A program made the translations under genes and the position numbers. A DNA stretch of 64,000 bases, taken from Arcuatula senhousia. Its lineage: Eukaryota; Mollusca; Bivalvia; Mytilida; Mytilidae. Below are positions 59,677 to 64,000 of the stretch, one piece after another. Within the stretch, counting starts at the first letter, position 1. Each line of letters begins with the position of its first letter. The stretch lies in contig OZ020307.1 of assembly GCA_963971305.1 (NCBI GenBank), positions 50,031,702 through 50,095,701 on the forward strand, written 5' to 3'. The notes under the pieces were generated by a model. That model was not told the origin of the DNA. It was given only the letters and a program-made list of their open reading frames with translations, and searched no databases.

Positions 59677-60537
59677 CTGTAATATAAAACCAAGGTACTA
59701 TTTACATATTGTTGACAATGTTTTAATAAATTCTATACTTCTTCTTTGATTTAAGTTTCTAGGAAAAATAAAGAAAATTTCACAGCTGATTAATGCAGAA
59801 AGTCCTTAACATTAAAGGGATATTGTCTACGAAAAAATATTTTTTTTAACTAACAAAAAAAGGCCAACAGACAACTTATTTTGTCTAATTTTTAAACATA
59901 TGAACAACAAAAATACGACTTTGGTACATGTACCTAATAAATCTAAAAATCTAAAAACAATGATCACTAAATAATATTTGTAAAGCTTTACAATAATTCA
60001 TATTCATGAGCTTCATCCTGCCTTAAGCATGCACACTGTTTTTAGTTTTGTTTAAGTAGCAGTCCACCTAAGAATCATGCAAAATTGAAGAAAACTGATT
60101 CATCGATAAAGAGGCTACAGTGGTTTATTTTTAACAAAAGATAGTTCAAAGTATACAAAATAAGAAATAAATAACAATTTGCTCATAACTGTCTGGTCCT
60201 GGGAGAAATCTTGCCATTTTGTTACAATGGTTTCTATTGAAAATATTGACAGTTTTATTAGTTATCTCCCTTTCTTACAATTTTCCTATGCATTCTATAA
60301 ATTTTCTTTTCTCTCAGGACAAGGGCTAGTTTGGAAAAAGAAAATATTGAATCAGGGTGCTAGTAGGAGTAACATATCAAAAATAAAGTGGTGTAGGCTT
60401 TCCACCCATGAATCGCTTTTTGCATGGTTCTTATAAAAAGTGGTACTTAAAGTGCAACTAAAACGCCTATAACAACTTTATTTCATTTTATAGATCTTAA
60501 TTTTCTAAGATTAAAGCAAAAAACCCGACTTGATTCT
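59677..60537. other. ERI2 intron (5' side), no further exon recognised
   Basis: The intron upstream of exon 59676-59549 begins here on the genomic right. A DFEST-type ExoI exon could not be found. The 85-codon plus frame at 60179 has no family features. Confidence 0.5.
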
Positions 60538-60851
60538 GGGTACCTTTAAACTAAGAAACGCAATCGAAACGCAACGAAACGAAACGAAATACAACGAAAC
60601 GAAACGAAATGTAACTAAACGAAACGAAAAATAACGAAACGAAATTTTACGTAATATAAACTGTTGGAATAAAATTAACGAATTAGGATTTTGATTTTAT
60701 GATATTTTCTTTCTTTTACATTTATAGTTTGTTAAAAAAAACTTCTGAAGTCGGTTGACCAATCTTTACTGACAAAGAACAAAAGAAAAAAGGCAAACGC
60801 ATCCAGGAGAAAGTGAGCAATATTATTGTTCCTGATCGATATAACTAGTTT

Positions 60852-61135
60852 AATGTGCCTGTCCAAAACCAGGAAGATGTTTGTAATTGTCGATTTTTTA
60901 TGTTATTTGTTTTTTGTCAAAAAGGGGGTCTTTCATTGACACTTTAGGATTCGGCTTGAATCATACGTAGTTATTTCAATCCAGGCCCAATAGTGAAACA
61001 GCGAGCAGTGACCGTTGGTCACATTGAAGGCTACTGGTCGTTTTACGTTGTGGAGTTTTTAAATTGTTGTCAATGTTGTAGATTTTGTCGCGTACACTAA
61101 TTCCACATATCATTATCTTCTCTGTAAAATTCACT
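60852..61135 (+). repeat. Dispersed bivalve repeat copy inside the Mutator-like element
   Basis: 'gtgcctgtccaaaaccagg', 'gagcagtgaccgttggtcac', 'tgtcgcgtacactaattcc' occur in the same order as at 3487-3790. A reverse-oriented piece lies at about 62090-62225 in the same transposon. Confidence 0.6.
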
Positions 61136-61189
61136 ATAAAAGAAATGATGGATAAAACAAGTTTTATGAAGCCAAACTTTCCTCTTTAA

Positions 61190-61342
61190 TGGACCAATTC
61201 AGAAATTGTACGGCATTCTGGGATTGTGATTGTTCACGACGTCGACGATTGGCTAAGGCAAGTTTTACGAGTACGCTGTGACGTCGTTGATTGGTCCAGC
61301 CAGATTTTACGAGTACGGAAGTTGAATTTCTGAATAGGTCCA
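61190..61342. mobile_element. Small MITE-like inverted-repeat element (153 bp)
   Basis: Ends TGGACCAATTCAGAAATT (61190) and AATTTCTGAATAGGTCCA (to 61342) are inverted with one mismatch. The interior has two 'gattgg' and 'ttttacgagtac' repeats. The minus frame of 163 codons at 61164-61655 runs through it and is not supported as a gene. Confidence 0.6.
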
Positions 61343-63411
61343 TTGCGATATTTGGGTCTCGAATAGAAGATGAATAAGAAGTTTGAAAGAAGTACAGTTG
61401 TGCGATGTTCACTCTCAGATGACCGAAGGAAAAATTGCACAGCAAGTACCGGTATTCTAACATTGGAGTACATCTACATGCATCAGTATCATGATTTTGC
61501 AAAGACCCGTTTTCTGCATGAAAATGTTTACGAGAACAAAATACCAAGACCCTTTTTAAGTTAATATGGTCAGTCTCTCTGGTACGGCTTCTTAAACTGA
61601 CGAGGACAAATGTGACTTTCTCACAAGCCAATAATGACCATTTGTTGTAATCCAAAAATCGTTAATATTACAATTGATTCGCTACTGCAGAACTTGCAGG
61701 ACTTAAATGGATTTTTTCTGCTGAGCGAGACGTCTGATCACACAAAAATTGCATACACAAGGTTATGTTGCACATTGGTTGTTGTCCTAACTGAAGAAAT
61801 TTGTCGGAAGACATCATGCGCTCTTAGGCGTTACGGTAGATGGGACTTCTATTTCTCAGATTAGTGCTGATGTTGGTTTGTCTTTATGTTCTTGTTCTGT
61901 TCACCTTTACTGGTTTTGTCGTTGCCTTTCGAACTTTTGATATTTGAATGCCCAATCGGTACCTCTTTGCTCCCCATGTCAACGGTTTCTTAGTTTTAGT
62001 GTCAACTTAGATTGTCAGAAACCAGACCAGACGCGTTTTTACAAAATATATAAATAATTTGTTTTTAATGAATTAAGATAACATGGTGATAATGAGATGT
62101 GGAATAAGTGCTTGTGACACTACCAATATAAATCAGCGGCAAAAAAAAAACTCATTTTCCTCGCAGAAAAAACAATATGAAGACGACCAGTAGAAACATA
62201 AGCTCTGACCGTTATGATAAGTTTGGACTTTATTTTACAATCAGATAGTTTTAAAGGCATTTCGGGCGAAGAGTCAGCACGTTAATAACAAAAACATTCT
62301 AAAATGTTATTTGTATAATCTAGTTACAGTGACAGTGCATTTTCTTTCTTCTTATTGGCAAGTTGAATTTGAATGAATAAAAACGATAAATGTTCAATTG
62401 AACAAGAGAGAACCTGAAATAAAGACAAATAGAAAGAGAATGAGTCTTAGGGGAGCTTTTAAGAGAAACTTTCAACTTTCACTGTTACTGTCAACTAGCA
62501 TATCTATCAAGTACCAGAATCTTGGGTATATCGGTATTAAAATTACAACAAAGTTCATGACAACTAATTTTGCTACGCTTGACGCGCGTTTCACCGATGG
62601 TCAAACTTACCGGCTAAAATCCGTCAGTTAAATCTGGAATATAATTAGGCCAGCATCCAAAGGTTTAGCCATGCAAAGCTACAAGGGCAAAGTACATTAA
62701 ATCTACAAATGTAATACCGCTTTACAGGCGGAAGGTATGTAGTGATATTTAGTTCGGTCCGCTCGTCATAACACTCTCTTTTTTGTTATCAGTAAATCAT
62801 AGACACCATTTGCTTAAAAATCCGTACGTACTATTCCATAATGATTTTGCTGACCGCTAAACAACACGGGGAATTTCGGGCTATTGTTAGGTATGGAAAT
62901 CTGATTGTACAGTCCGAAACAATTTACTTATGCATGATTTGAATACAAGAAAAGGAAAACATAAGTAAATAGTAGACTACTATCTAATTCTGAACTGTTG
63001 TCTGCCATTTTCTCCTACTGTCATTTTCTTTGTTAAATCATACAACGTTAATTTTTTTCTGACTTTCGTCAGATTTCAAATTGTTAATGGTTTGCAATAA
63101 GATATATGCATTTCTTAGACCAGCGACTTCTCTATCAAAAACACAAAACAAAGTTAAAAAACATAAATTTTCGATATTTGACATTTAAAACTCTAGATTG
63201 TGATTACCAATGCAAATCGGATTGAATTTATATAAAAAAAAGTCAACAAATAATTTTTCGTTACTTTTTATAAAATTTTGTTTCGTTTCGTTATTTTTCG
63301 TTTCGTTTAGTTATATTTCGTTTCATTTCGTTGTATTTCGTTTCGTTTCGTTGCGTTTCGTTTCGTTGCGTTTCGATTGTGTTTCTCAGTTTAAAGGTAC
63401 CCCTTGATTCT

Positions 63412-64000
63412 GATGACAAATAACAAAGATATTGACAATTTAGTGTTAATTTCTTAAAATCTCACCTTTATAACTTCCGCTTTTGCGTAACTAATTCCAC
63501 TGATTGTGCAACGTCAGAGGGGGAACCGATAAATTTGTTTACACTAGTTACAATAGCAAACGGTAGTTTATCTTTACAATTTATTAGTAATGAAATGATA
63601 ATTAATGCATCCAGAAATGAAATATGCTATATATAAAACATGTAAAATATATGTTTAATCACCAGAACTTTATTCAGTAAAATCGTGGTAATTGTTGAAT
63701 TGTAGATGAAAAAGTAATAAAAGAAAATCGTAATTCAATAAAAGAAGCTTATTCCTCGAGGCTTATTCTTTTTTAATGATACTGATTATCTGTTGCATGA
63801 AATGAAGTTTTGAGGAAGAAGCACAGACACGTGTGTGTCCATTCTAAATTTCCTTGGCTTTCATATATTTTCGACTAAAAGTAGTACATATCAATTTACA
63901 GGAAGCTTAGACATCACAAGTTATAATTAGATTAGCATTTTGGCATTCACTAATTCAACATTATTTCATGGTTTCCTATACTTAAGCACAGACGTGTACC
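63412..64000. other. Right edge, AT-rich, no gene seen
   Basis: Probably ERI2 intron or upstream DNA. No exon or repeat end could be assigned. Confidence 0.4.

Larger units (their letters stand above)
60538..63402. mobile_element. Long-TIR DNA transposon, probably Mutator-like, non-autonomous, with 9-bp target duplication
   Basis: The left TIR begins GGGTACCTTTAAACTAAGAA (60538) and continues as (CGAAA)n-like repeats to about 60649. The right TIR is its reverse complement, ending at 63402, about 112 against 131 bp with one array-length difference. CTTGATTCT flanks both sides (60529-60537 and 63403-63411). Long TIRs with a 9-bp duplication fit Mutator-like elements; Merlin is the other option. 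The 2.9 kb hold no transposase frame. Cargo includes the dispersed bivalve repeat at 60852 and a small inverted-repeat element at 61190. Confidence 0.85.

Noticed and set aside
61164..61655. A 163-codon minus-strand frame that might be a transposase piece
   Set aside because: No recognisable motif, and it runs through a 153-bp inverted-repeat element.

Overview
The window looks like nuclear DNA of a marine bivalve, most likely a mussel of the Mytilus type. It is AT-rich, its genes have introns and metazoan protein families, and it is full of short non-coding transposons of kinds common in mussel genomes. The species call is an inference from repeat style, not from a marker gene.

There are four genes and one retrotransposon reading frame. 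At the left edge (2592-2716, +) is the last coding exon of a monocarboxylate-transporter-like (SLC16) gene whose body lies to the left. A second, nearly complete SLC16-like gene faces it on the minus strand (two coding exons, 15006-13197 and 12191-11971). The two are arranged tail to tail and share the same splice position and phase in the last exon. A truncated non-LTR retrotransposon lies at about 22240-23655. A single-exon BTB-BACK-Kelch (KLHL-type) gene is at 27355-29088 (+), with a likely 5' UTR exon ending at 25870. The right half (59676-36750, -) holds six exons of ERI2, a DEDDh 3'-5' exonuclease with a C-terminal GRF zinc finger. Its N-terminal exons lie to the right of the window.

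Most of the rest is mobile or repetitive DNA. At least eight families that differ in sequence share one plan. A palindromic 5' end comes first. Its outer arm reappears inverted near the 3' end and is followed by a different short hairpin and a tail of about ten bases ending CTAGTT or CTTGTT. The internal parts are often tandem units of 120-180 bp and (CGA)n-type microsatellites. This plan matches non-autonomous Helentron (HINE/DINE-1-like) rolling-circle elements. A clean nested insertion at 791-1413 shows a T|T target without duplication, as expected for that group.

The most striking structure is at 40595-55521, inside one ERI2 intron. Seventeen elements of four families (called A, B, C and D here) are inserted into one another like matched brackets. 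Nearly every insertion lies in the same ATT tract, about 55-65 bp from the 5' end of the host element. For B, C and D the 5' and 3' ends balance exactly (6/6, 4/4, 1/1). Only one A element lacks its 5' end.

Other items are a 31-bp minisatellite (5251-6860) open in all three forward frames, a 346-bp near-perfect palindrome (33787-34132), a pogo-type MITE with TA duplication (58322-59201), and a 2.9-kb element with TIRs of more than 110 bp and a 9-bp target duplication (60538-63402), probably Mutator-like. I saw no tRNA, rRNA or CRISPR.
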